Part shown: positions 52,913 through 61,630 of the stretch, piece by piece | How positions within the stretch are numbered: position 1 is the first letter of the stretch | Layout of the letters: each line of letters opens with the position of its first letter | Assembly (NCBI RefSeq): GCF_002102255.1 | Contig: NZ_LQPH01000158.1 | Span: forward strand, 1 to 64,000 | Length of the DNA stretch: 64,000 nt | Direction: 5' to 3' | DNA from: Mycobacterium nebraskense | GTDB taxonomy: Bacteria > Actinomycetota > Actinomycetes > Mycobacteriales > Mycobacteriaceae | Notes under the pieces: generated by a model | Seen by the model: the letters and a program-made list of their open reading frames with translations, nothing else | What the model was told of the DNA's origin: nothing | The model's database searches: none | Translations under genes and position numbers: made by a program

Positions 52913-54651
52913 GCGTCTCGAAAGACCAGGCAGACGAGCGCGGAGCACCCGGGGCGGACATGCGTTTGCCGGGCTCGGTCGCCGAAATCATGGCCAGCCC
53001 ACCGGGTCCCAAGATCGGGGCGTTCTTCGACCTGGACGGGACGCTGGTGGCCGGCTTCACGGCGGTGATCCTCACCCAGGAGCGGCTGCTGCGTCGTGAC
53101 ATGGGCGTGGGCGAGCTGCTCGGCATGGTCCAGGCCGGCCTGAGCCACACTTTCGGGCGCATCGAGTTCGAGGACCTCATCGGCAAGGCCGCCGCGGCAT
53201 TGGCCGGCCGCTTGTTGGACGACCTGGAGGAGATCGGCGAGCGGCTGTTCGTGCAGCGGATCGAGTCGCGGATTTACCCGGAGATGCGCGAGCTGGTGCG
53301 GGCGCACGTGGCTCGCGGACACACCGTGGTGCTCAGCTCCTCGGCGCTGACCATCCAGGTCAACCCGGTGGCGCGATTCCTGGGCATCTCGAACATGCTC
53401 ACCAACAAGTTCGAGACCACCGAAGACGGGATGCTCACCGGCGGTGTGCAGAAGCCGATCCTTTGGGGACCGGGCAAAGCCGCTGCGGTGCAACGGTTTG
53501 CGGCCGAGAACGGCATCGACCTGAAGGACAGCTACTTCTACGCCGACGGGGACGAAGACGTCGCCCTGATGTACCTGGTCGGCAACCCGCGCCCGACCAA
53601 TCCCGAGGGCAAGATGGCCGCCGTGGCCAAGCGCCGCGGCTGGCCGATCCTGCGATTCAGCAGCCGGGGTCCGGTGGGTCTGCGGCGGCAGCTGCGCACC
53701 CTCGCCGGCTTCGGCTCGATGTTCCCGGTTGCCGCAGGCGCCGTGGGCATCGGCGTGCTGACCCGCAACCGGCGGCGCGGGGTCAACTTCTTCACCTCGA
53801 CCTTCTCCCAGCTGTCCCTGGCGATCACCGGCGTGCACCTCAACGTCATCGGCCAAGAGAACCTGACCGCGCAGCGGCCGGCGGTGTTTATCTTCAATCA
53901 CCGCAACCAGGTTGACCCGGTCATCGCCGGCGCGCTGGTGCGCGACAACTGGATCGGCGTGGGCAAGAAGGAGCTGGAGAAAGACCCGATCATGGGCACG
54001 CTCGGCAAGCTGCTCGACGGCGTGTTCATCGACCGCGACAATCCCGCCGCCGCGGTCGAGACGATGCACGCGGTCGAAGACCGGGCCAGGAAGGGGCTGT
54101 CGATCGTCATCGCCCCGGAGGGCACTCGGGTCGACACCACCGAAGTCGGGCCGTTCAAGAAGGGGCCGTTCCGCCTCGCCATGGCGGCCGGAATTCCGAT
54201 CGTCCCGATTGTGATCCGCAACGCGGAGCTCGTCGCCGCCCGAAACTCCACCGTCATCAATCCCGGCACGGTCGATGTTGCGGTGTTTCCGCCGATTTCG
54301 GTGCAGGACTGGACCGTCGAGAACCTGCCGGAGCGCATCGCCGAGGTCCGTCAGCTGTATCTGGACACGCTGGCGAACTGGCCTGTCGATGAGCTGCCCC
54401 AAGTCGACCTGAACGCGGAGAAGAAGGCGGCGACCAAGGCTAAGGGCCCAGCGAAAAAGACTACTGTTAAGGCCGTTTCGAAGGCACCGGCAAAAAAGGC
54501 GCCGGCGAAGAAGGCCGCCTCGAAAGTTAAGCCCGCCAAGGCGAATCCCCACGAGTCCCAGGCCGATCTCAAAGATGGTGAGGCACAACGTCCCACCGAG
54601 GCGGCCGTCAGCGCCGAACCGCCGGAATCTCCGCCCGAAGGGTGGCCGTGA
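52909..54651 (+). CDS. plsC: HAD phosphatase-acyltransferase fusion (PlsC)
   Basis: 580 aa, same length as Rv2483c. The N-terminal HAD hydrolase has FFDLDGTLVAG (D41, D43) and DGDEDVALMYLVGNP. The 1-acylglycerol-3-phosphate acyltransferase domain has NHRNQVDPV (H331, D336) and APEGTRVDTTEVGPFKKG. The last 70 residues are an A/K/P-rich, histone-H1-like tail (about 505-550). One chain could carry out acylation of lyso-phosphatidate and a phosphatase step. ATG overlaps the DGAT stop; its stop overlaps plsB2 (GTGA). Confidence 0.94.
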   Translation: MSVSKDQADERGAPGADMRLPGSVAEIMASPPGPKIGAFFDLDGTLVAGFTAVILTQERLLRRDMGVGELLGMVQAGLSHTFGRIEFEDLIGKAAAALAGRLLDDLEEIGERLFVQRIESRIYPEMRELVRAHVARGHTVVLSSSALTIQVNPVARFLGISNMLTNKFETTEDGMLTGGVQKPILWGPGKAAAVQRFAAENGIDLKDSYFYADGDEDVALMYLVGNPRPTNPEGKMAAVAKRRGWPILRFSSRGPVGLRRQLRTLAGFGSMFPVAAGAVGIGVLTRNRRRGVNFFTSTFSQLSLAITGVHLNVIGQENLTAQRPAVFIFNHRNQVDPVIAGALVRDNWIGVGKKELEKDPIMGTLGKLLDGVFIDRDNPAAAVETMHAVEDRARKGLSIVIAPEGTRVDTTEVGPFKKGPFRLAMAAGIPIVPIVIRNAELVAARNSTVINPGTVDVAVFPPISVQDWTVENLPERIAEVRQLYLDTLANWPVDELPQVDLNAEKKAATKAKGPAKKTTVKAVSKAPAKKAPAKKAASKVKPAKANPHESQADLKDGEAQRPTEAAVSAEPPESPPEGWP

Positions 54652-57017
54652 CCGAACCGGCCGCGGATACCACCGCGGTCCTCACCGGCCAAGACTCGCT
54701 GGTGTTGGCCTCCATGGCCTCGCCGATCGAGAGGGAACTGGTGACGGCCTGGATGGCGCAACAACGCGCCGACAAGCCGGAGACGAGATTCGACGTCCTG
54801 GAACTGCCACCGCCCAACGCGCCGCCCGGTGCGCTGACCGCACTGATCGAGCAGCTCGAGGCCGGCGACAATGCCGGTGACGACGCCACCGACGACCGTT
54901 CCATCGTGCCGGTGCGGGTGTTCTGGCTGCCACCACCGGATCGCGGCAGAATCGCCAAGCTGGCCGGCCTGCTACCCGGGCGGGATCCCTACCACCCCAA
55001 CGAACGTCAGCAACTGCACATCATGCGGAACGCGCCCCAGCGGGCGCGAGTGGTGGCCGGCGAACCGGCCAAAGTCTCCGAACTGCGCCAACAGTGGCGC
55101 GACATCACCGTCGGCGAGAACGAGAGCGACTTCGCCCGGTTCGTCATCCGCCGCGCGCTGCTGGCGCTGGAACGCGTCGAGTACCGGATCCTGGGGCCGC
55201 AGTACAAGTCTCCGCGGCTGCTGAAGCCGGAGATCCTGGAGTCCAGCCGATTTCGTGACGGCCTGAAGAAGATCCCCGGGGCAACCGTCGACGAGGCGGG
55301 CGAGATGCTCGACGAACTCTCCACCGGCTGGAGCAGGGTGTCCGTCGACCTCGTTTCCGTCCTCGGCAGGATGATCAGCCGCGGATTCGACCCGAAGATC
55401 GACTACGACGGGTATCAGGTCGCGGCGATGCGCACCGCCCTGGAAACCCACCCGGCGGTGCTGTTGTTCTCGCACCGCTCCTACATCGACGGCGCGGTTG
55501 TGCCGGTAGCGATGCAGGAAAACCGGCTACCGCCCGTGCATGTCTTCGCCGGTATCAACCTGTCGTTCGGCGCGATGGGTCCGCTGTTGCGCCGGTCCGG
55601 CGTCATCTTCATCCGCCGCAACATCGGCGAAAATGCACTCTACAAATACGTCTTGCGCGAATACGTCGGCTACATCGTCGAAAAGCGGTTCAACCTGAGT
55701 TGGTCGATCGAAGGCACCCGCTCGCGCACCGGCAAGATGCTGCCCCCAAAACTCGGCCTGCTGGCCTACGTCGCCGACGCCTACCTGGACGGCCGCAGCG
55801 AAGACATCCTGCTGCAACCGGTGTCCATCAGCTTCGATCAGTTGCACGAGACCGACGAGTACGCGGCCTACGCCCGCGGTGGCGAGAAGACACCAGAAGG
55901 TGTGGGCTGGCTGTACAACTTCATCAGGGCGCAGGGCGAACGCAACTACGGCAAGATCTACGTTCGCTTCCCGGAAGCCGTTTCGATGCGCCAGTACCTG
56001 GGTCCGGTGCACGGTGCGCTGGCCCACGACCAGGACGCCAAACGGCTTGCGCTGCAAAAGATGTCGTTCGAAGTTGCGTGGCGAATACTGCAGGCGACTC
56101 CGGTGACGGCGACGGGTCTGGTGTGCGCCTTGCTGCTGACCACCCGCGGCGCGGCGTTGACGCTCGATCAGCTGCACCACACCCTGCAGGACTCGCTCGA
56201 CTATCTGGAACGCAAACAAACCCCGATGTCGACGAGCGCATTGCGGCTGCGCTCGCGCGACGGGGTCCGCGCGGCGGTCGACGCGCTGTCCAACGAGCAC
56301 CCGATCACCCGGGTCGACGGTGGCCGGGAACCGGTGTGGCGCATCGCACCCGACGAGCAACACGCGGCCGCGTTCTACCGCAACTCGCTGATCCATGCCT
56401 TCCTGGAGACCTCCATCGTCGAACTCGCGCTGGCACACGCCCGGCATGCCGAGGGCGACCGGATGCAGGCCTTCTGGGATCAGGCGATGCGGCTGCGCGA
56501 CCTGCTCAAGTTCGAGTTCTACTTCGCGGACTCGGCGGCGTTTCGGGACAACATCGCCGAAGAGATGGCCTGGCACGACGATTGGGAAGCCCACGTCGCC
56601 GCGGGCGGCGACGAGATCGAGGCGCTGCTGTTCGCCAAGCGCCCGCTGATGGCAGACGCGATGCTGCGGGTGTTCTTCGAGGCCTACGAGATCGTCGCCG
56701 ACGTGCTGCGGGACGCGCCGGCCGACGTCGACCAGAAGGAATTGACGAAATCGGCCCTCGGCGTGGGCCGCCAATACGTGGCGCAGATCCGGGTCCGCAG
56801 CAGCGAATCGGTGTCGACGCTGCTCTTCGCCACCGCGTATCAGGTCGTCGTCGATCAGGACCTGATAGCGCCCGCCCCGGACCTCGCCGAACGACGGACT
56901 GCTTTTCGGGCGGAACTGCGGGACGTCCTGCGCGATTCCGATTACGTCGGGCGGATCGCGCGCAACCAGTTCGTCGCCCGCGAGATCAAGGCGCGTCAGG
57001 AGCGCCTGACTCGGTAG
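54648..57017 (+). CDS. plsB2: Glycerol-3-phosphate acyltransferase
   Basis: 789 aa. First acylation step of glycerolipid synthesis. FSHRSYIDG gives H276 and D281; GINLSFGAMGPLLRRSGVIFIRR and SIEGTRSRTGKMLPPKLGLL are the other GPAT blocks. Length equals the M. tuberculosis PlsB2 when GTG 54648 is used. That GTG overlaps the plsC stop as GTGA, so it is preferred to GTG 54642. Peripheral membrane enzyme. Confidence 0.95.
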   Translation: MTEPAADTTAVLTGQDSLVLASMASPIERELVTAWMAQQRADKPETRFDVLELPPPNAPPGALTALIEQLEAGDNAGDDATDDRSIVPVRVFWLPPPDRGRIAKLAGLLPGRDPYHPNERQQLHIMRNAPQRARVVAGEPAKVSELRQQWRDITVGENESDFARFVIRRALLALERVEYRILGPQYKSPRLLKPEILESSRFRDGLKKIPGATVDEAGEMLDELSTGWSRVSVDLVSVLGRMISRGFDPKIDYDGYQVAAMRTALETHPAVLLFSHRSYIDGAVVPVAMQENRLPPVHVFAGINLSFGAMGPLLRRSGVIFIRRNIGENALYKYVLREYVGYIVEKRFNLSWSIEGTRSRTGKMLPPKLGLLAYVADAYLDGRSEDILLQPVSISFDQLHETDEYAAYARGGEKTPEGVGWLYNFIRAQGERNYGKIYVRFPEAVSMRQYLGPVHGALAHDQDAKRLALQKMSFEVAWRILQATPVTATGLVCALLLTTRGAALTLDQLHHTLQDSLDYLERKQTPMSTSALRLRSRDGVRAAVDALSNEHPITRVDGGREPVWRIAPDEQHAAAFYRNSLIHAFLETSIVELALAHARHAEGDRMQAFWDQAMRLRDLLKFEFYFADSAAFRDNIAEEMAWHDDWEAHVAAGGDEIEALLFAKRPLMADAMLRVFFEAYEIVADVLRDAPADVDQKELTKSALGVGRQYVAQIRVRSSESVSTLLFATAYQVVVDQDLIAPAPDLAERRTAFRAELRDVLRDSDYVGRIARNQFVAREIKARQERLTR

Positions 57018-57046
57018 TCGCCGGCCCGCGCCCATACCCTGGCTAT

Positions 57047-59083
57047 ATGACGGTCGATCGGTCGGTGACCACGCCCCGCGCGCTGGTATGGCCGCTGCTG
57101 CTCGGCGTCGCGCTGCTGGCGGGCTGCACGGCGGCCGGTATCGGGGCGCTGTCGCTGGCCGACGCGCTGACCGCCACGGGTTTGCCGAACCCGGGCCCGG
57201 CGACCACGCTGGGACTGCCGTTCGTCCGGGCGGCGGGGGAGATCGCCGCGGTGCTGGCCGTCGGGTCGTTCCTGTTCGCGGCGTTTTTCGTGCCACCGCA
57301 ACGCAGCGGCGTCCTGGACGCCGACGGCTACCGGGCGCTTCGGCTGGGGACGGTGGCGTCGGGGGTCTGGGCGGTGTGTGCCGCCCTGCTGGTACCGCTG
57401 ACCATCTCCGACGTGTCGGGTCGACCGTTGGTCGCGCTGCTCAACCCGGTGCGGATCTGGTCGGTGGCGGGGCTGGTCACCACCGCCTCCGCGTGGCGCT
57501 GGACCGCGGCGCTGGCCGCGCTGGTGATGCTGGCCAGCCTGTCGGTACTGCGCTGGTCGTGGACGCCGTTGCTGTTCGCCGGCTCGCTCCTGACGCTCAT
57601 CCCGCTAGGGCTAACCGGCCATTCGTCGGCCGGTGGTTCGCATGACCTGGCGACCAACAGCCTGCTGATCCACCTCGTGGCCGCCGGCCTGTGGGCAGGT
57701 GGCCTGCTGGCGTTGGCCGCATACGGGTTGCGCGGCGGCGGGCACATCGCCCTGGCGGCGCGGCGGTTCTCCGCGATCGCGCTGTGGTGCTGGGTCGCGA
57801 TGGCGCTCAGCGGCGTGATGAACGCCGTGGTGCGCGTGCCGCCCGGTGACCTGTTGACCACCGATTACGGGCGCTTGGTGATCGCCAAGTTCGTCGCGCT
57901 GTGCGTTCTCGGGGTCATCGGCTGGCGCCAGCGGCGGTCCTCGGTCGCCCGGCTGCAGGCGGAACCGACTCACCCCGGGGCCCGCCGCGCCCTGCTCGGA
58001 CTGGCGCTTGCCGAGGCCGCGGTCTTCGGCCTCACCTTCGGTGTCGCCGTCGGGCTGGGCCGCACCCCGCCGCCACCACCGCCTAGCAGGCTGCCCTCGA
58101 TTCCCGAAGCCGAGATCGGCTACGACTTCAACGGGCCGCCCACCCCGGCGCGCATCCTGTTCGACTGGCGCTTCGACTTGATCTTCGGCAGCGCCGCGAT
58201 CGTATTCGCCGGCCTCTACGTGGCCGCCGTGGTGCGCCTGCGCCGCCGCGGCGATGCCTGGCCGCCGGGCCGGACCGCGGCCTGGCTGCTCGGCTGCCTC
58301 GCTTTGCTGTTCGTCACCTCGTCGGGCGTCGGCCGCTACATGCCGGCGATGTTCAGCATCCACATGGTCGCCCACATGGGCCTGTCGATGCTGGTGCCGA
58401 TCCTGCTGGTGCTCGGCGCCCCGGTGAGCCTGGCCCTGCGGGCGTTGCCCGCCGCCGGCCGCGAGGACCCGCCCGGTATGCGGGAATGGCTGCTGGCCGC
58501 GCTGCACAGCCGGCTGTCGCGGTTCCTCACGAACCCGGTCGTCGCCACCGTGCTCTTCGTCGCCGGTTTCTACGGGCTGTACCTGTCGAGCCTGTTCGAC
58601 ACGGCCGTCGGCAGTCACGCGGGACATCTCGCGATGAACGTGCACTTCCTGCTCAGTGGCTACCTCTTCTACTGGATCGTCATCGGGGTCGACCCCACCC
58701 CGCGCCCGATCCCGCCGCTGGCCAAGGTGGGCGTCGTGTTCGCGTCGTTGCCGCTGCACGCGTTCTTCGGGGTGGTGCTGATGGGCACCCGCAAGGTGCT
58801 CGGCGCCGACTACTACCGCTCGCTCGGTTTGAGCTGGCACACCGACCTGCTGAGTGACCAGCGATTGGGTGGCGGCATCGCCTGGGCGGCGGGGGAGCTG
58901 CCCCTGGTGATCGTGATGCTGGCGCTGCTGGTGCAGTGGGCGCGCAGCGACAACCGCACCGCCCGGCGGCTGGACCGCGCCGCCGAACGCGACGACGACG
59001 CCGATCTGGTCGCCTACAACGCGATGCTGGCCGAACTGGCGCGGCGCGACACGCCGAAGCGCTCTCACCAACCCGCCGACTAA
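57047..59083 (+). CDS. CopD-CtaG fusion membrane protein
   Basis: 678 aa. The N-terminal half is a CopD-like copper-resistance membrane domain (helices from LVWPLLLGVALLAGC to about residue 330). The C-terminal half is a CtaG-like (caa3 assembly) domain with HMVAHMGLSMLVPILLVLGAPVSLALRALP and HAGHLAMNVHFLLSGYLFYW histidines. Similar fusions in mycobacteria (for example Rv0102) are linked to copper handling and cytochrome oxidase assembly. ATG 57047 is 29 bp after plsB2. In M. tuberculosis this slot holds other genes and an insertion sequence, so the placement is lineage-specific. Confidence 0.9.
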   Translation: MTVDRSVTTPRALVWPLLLGVALLAGCTAAGIGALSLADALTATGLPNPGPATTLGLPFVRAAGEIAAVLAVGSFLFAAFFVPPQRSGVLDADGYRALRLGTVASGVWAVCAALLVPLTISDVSGRPLVALLNPVRIWSVAGLVTTASAWRWTAALAALVMLASLSVLRWSWTPLLFAGSLLTLIPLGLTGHSSAGGSHDLATNSLLIHLVAAGLWAGGLLALAAYGLRGGGHIALAARRFSAIALWCWVAMALSGVMNAVVRVPPGDLLTTDYGRLVIAKFVALCVLGVIGWRQRRSSVARLQAEPTHPGARRALLGLALAEAAVFGLTFGVAVGLGRTPPPPPPSRLPSIPEAEIGYDFNGPPTPARILFDWRFDLIFGSAAIVFAGLYVAAVVRLRRRGDAWPPGRTAAWLLGCLALLFVTSSGVGRYMPAMFSIHMVAHMGLSMLVPILLVLGAPVSLALRALPAAGREDPPGMREWLLAALHSRLSRFLTNPVVATVLFVAGFYGLYLSSLFDTAVGSHAGHLAMNVHFLLSGYLFYWIVIGVDPTPRPIPPLAKVGVVFASLPLHAFFGVVLMGTRKVLGADYYRSLGLSWHTDLLSDQRLGGGIAWAAGELPLVIVMLALLVQWARSDNRTARRLDRAAERDDDADLVAYNAMLAELARRDTPKRSHQPAD

Positions 59084-59236
59084 TCCACAGTCGCGGTTTC
59101 TTCCACAGGGCCAGCGCGCATCGCCGGATTCAGGGTCTTTTCGCCCGCCGGCCCGTCGGTGGCGCCGAGCTCAATGGCAGCCAGGACGGGCGGTGACGCG
59201 TTCGCCGCCCAAAGCAACCGAGAAGGGATCAGGCCA

Positions 59237-59743
59237 ATGTTCGAAACCCCGCTTACCGTCGTCGGGCACATCGTCAACGACCCCCAGCGCCGCAAGGTCG
59301 GCGATCAGGAGGTCATCAAATTCCGGGTGGCCAGCAACTCACGTCGCCGCACCGGTGACGGTGGCTGGGAACATGGGAACTCGCTGTTCATCACCGTCAA
59401 CTGCTGGGGAAAGTTGGTCACCGGTGTGGGTGCCGCGTTGGGCAAGGGCGCGCCGGTGATCGCGGTCGGCCAGGTGTACACCAGCGAGTACGAGGATCGC
59501 GACGGAAATCGCCGTTCGTCGCTGGAGATGCGCGCGACGGCCGTGGGACCGGACCTGTCACGGGTCATCGTGCGGATCGAGAAGCCGGGTTACACCGGTC
59601 CCAATGCGGAGCAGACGGTCGCGAATGGAACTTCGGGGGCAGCCGCCGACGTTGGTGGTGACGAGGACCTCAAGGCCGGCGACGACCCGGCTGACTCCGA
59701 TAACACCGCCACCGACCGCGCCAAGCTGTCCGTTCTCACTTGA
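59237..59743 (+). CDS. Second single-stranded DNA-binding protein (SsbB type, Rv2478c homologue)
   Basis: 168 aa. One OB fold in the first 115 residues (MFETPLTVVGHIVNDPQRRKVGDQEVIKFRVASNSR, NSLFITVNCWGKL, DRDGNRRSSLEMRATAVG). The tail is D/A/T-rich but lacks the acidic DDxPF tip that recruits partners in the main SSB. This fits the mycobacterial paralogue rather than the replicative SSB. ATG 59237 follows AGAAGGGA; the open frame upstream is excluded. Confidence 0.9.
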   Translation: MFETPLTVVGHIVNDPQRRKVGDQEVIKFRVASNSRRRTGDGGWEHGNSLFITVNCWGKLVTGVGAALGKGAPVIAVGQVYTSEYEDRDGNRRSSLEMRATAVGPDLSRVIVRIEKPGYTGPNAEQTVANGTSGAAADVGGDEDLKAGDDPADSDNTATDRAKLSVLT

Positions 59744-59835
59744 CGGTCGGCTTAGGGGCAGGCCGATGGCTGTCGGGCGGTGCCTAGGATGGTCCGCGAG
59801 ATCACTCTGAACGACCAGAAAGGCATAACCGCGGC

Positions 59836-61512
59836 ATGGCTGAGTTCATCTACACGATGAAAAAGGTCCGCAAGGCGCACGGCGACAAGGTGATCCTGGA
59901 CGACGTCACGTTGAGCTTCTACCCAGGCGCCAAGATCGGTGTCGTCGGCCCCAACGGCGCCGGCAAGTCGAGCGTCTTGCGGATCATGGCCGGGCTGGAC
60001 AAGCCGAACAACGGCGAGGCCTTTCTGGCCACCGGCGCCACCGTCGGCATCCTCCTGCAGGAGCCGCCGCTGAACGAAGAGAAGACGGTCCGCGGCAACG
60101 TCGAAGAAGGGCTCGGCGAGATCAAGGTCAAGCTCGACCGCTTCAACGAGGTCGCCGAACTGATGGCCACCGATTACTCCGACGATTTGATGGAGGAGAT
60201 GGGCCGGCTGCAGGAGGACCTCGACCACGCCGACGCGTGGGACCTCGACTCTCAGCTGGAGCAGGCGATGGACGCGCTGCGCTGCCCGCCACCCGACGAG
60301 CCGGTGACGAATCTGTCCGGTGGTGAGCGGCGCCGGGTGGCGCTGTGCAAGCTGCTGCTGTCCAAGCCCGACCTGTTGCTGCTCGACGAGCCGACCAACC
60401 ATCTGGACGCGGAGAGCGTGCAGTGGCTCGAACAACACCTGGCCGCCTACCCGGGCGCGGTGTTGGCGGTGACCCACGACCGGTACTTCCTGGACAACGT
60501 CGCCCAGTGGATCCTCGAGCTCGACCGCGGTCGCGCGTATCCCTACGAGGGCAACTACTCGACATACCTGGAGAAGAAGGCCGAGCGGCTGTCGGTGCAG
60601 GGCCGCAAGGACGCCAAGCTGCACAAGCGGCTGACGGAGGAGCTGGCCTGGGTTCGATCCGGTGCCAAGGCGCGCCAGGCCAAGAGTAAGGCGCGACTGC
60701 AGCGCTACGAGGAGATGGCCGCCGAAGCGGAGAAAACGCGCAAGCTCGACTTCGAGGAGATCCAGATCCCCGTCGGGCCGCGACTGGGCAACGTGGTCGT
60801 CGAGGTCGATCACCTCGACAAGGGCTACGACGGACGCACCCTGATCAAGGACCTGTCCTTCACCCTGCCCCGCAACGGCATCGTGGGTGTGATCGGTCCC
60901 AACGGTGTGGGCAAGACGACGCTGTTCAAGACCATCGTCGGGCTCGAACAGCCGGACAGTGGGACGGTCAAGGTCGGAGAAACCGTCAAGCTCAGCTACG
61001 TGGACCAGTCCCGTGCCGGTATCGATCCCAAGAAGACCGTGTGGGAAGTCGTTTCGGATGGCCTCGATTACATCGAGGTGGGCCAGAACGAGATCCCGTC
61101 GCGCGCCTATGTCTCGGCTTTCGGGTTCAAGGGTCCAGACCAGCAGAAGCCGGCCGGCGTGCTGTCCGGTGGCGAGCGCAACCGGCTGAACCTGGCGCTC
61201 ACGCTGAAAGAAGGCGGGAACCTGATTCTGCTCGACGAGCCGACCAACGACCTCGACGTCGAGACGCTTGGCTCGCTGGAGAATGCCCTGGAGAAATTCC
61301 CGGGTTGCGCGGTGGTGATTTCCCACGATCGCTGGTTCCTGGACCGCACGTGCACGCACATCCTGGCCTGGGAGGGCGACGAGGACAACGAGGCCAAGTG
61401 GTTCTGGTTCGAGGGCAACTTCGGTGCGTACGAGGAGAACAAGGTCGAACGGCTCGGTGTTGACGCGGCCCGGCCGCACAGAGTGACCCACCGGAAGCTC
61501 ACGCGCGACTAG
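59836..61512 (+). CDS. ettA: Energy-dependent translational throttle protein EttA (ABC-F ATPase)
   Basis: 558 aa. Two ABC domains without membrane segments: Walker A GPNGAGKSS (38-46) and GPNGVGKTT (about 354-362), signatures LSGGERRRVAL (161) and LSGGERNRLNL (442), Walker B LLLLDEPTNHLDAES and LILLDEPTNDLDVET. Binds the ribosomal E site and couples initiation to energy state. Between the domains lies the charged P-site tRNA-interaction linker. Same length as Rv2477c. 92 bp after ssb and 118 bp before gdh. Confidence 0.97.
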   Translation: MAEFIYTMKKVRKAHGDKVILDDVTLSFYPGAKIGVVGPNGAGKSSVLRIMAGLDKPNNGEAFLATGATVGILLQEPPLNEEKTVRGNVEEGLGEIKVKLDRFNEVAELMATDYSDDLMEEMGRLQEDLDHADAWDLDSQLEQAMDALRCPPPDEPVTNLSGGERRRVALCKLLLSKPDLLLLDEPTNHLDAESVQWLEQHLAAYPGAVLAVTHDRYFLDNVAQWILELDRGRAYPYEGNYSTYLEKKAERLSVQGRKDAKLHKRLTEELAWVRSGAKARQAKSKARLQRYEEMAAEAEKTRKLDFEEIQIPVGPRLGNVVVEVDHLDKGYDGRTLIKDLSFTLPRNGIVGVIGPNGVGKTTLFKTIVGLEQPDSGTVKVGETVKLSYVDQSRAGIDPKKTVWEVVSDGLDYIEVGQNEIPSRAYVSAFGFKGPDQQKPAGVLSGGERNRLNLALTLKEGGNLILLDEPTNDLDVETLGSLENALEKFPGCAVVISHDRWFLDRTCTHILAWEGDEDNEAKWFWFEGNFGAYEENKVERLGVDAARPHRVTHRKLTRD

Positions 61513-61630
61513 TGTCAGCTGCGCAGCCCCGACGATGCGGCCCAGGCGGCCGCTGTCGGGGTACACCCCTCGCGGGGGACAGTGGGCGGTTGAGCACAGT
61601 GGCATCGGTCACGAGTTGGGAGCCATCGGC

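Noticed and set aside
55700..57046. Long upstream extension of the CopD-CtaG frame through plsB2
   Set aside because: Same frame stays open by chance; the membrane protein begins at 57047 and plsB2 is intact.
59752..61605. 617-codon open frame antisense to ettA
   Set aside because: Shadow; composition is of reversed codons and ettA is unmistakable.
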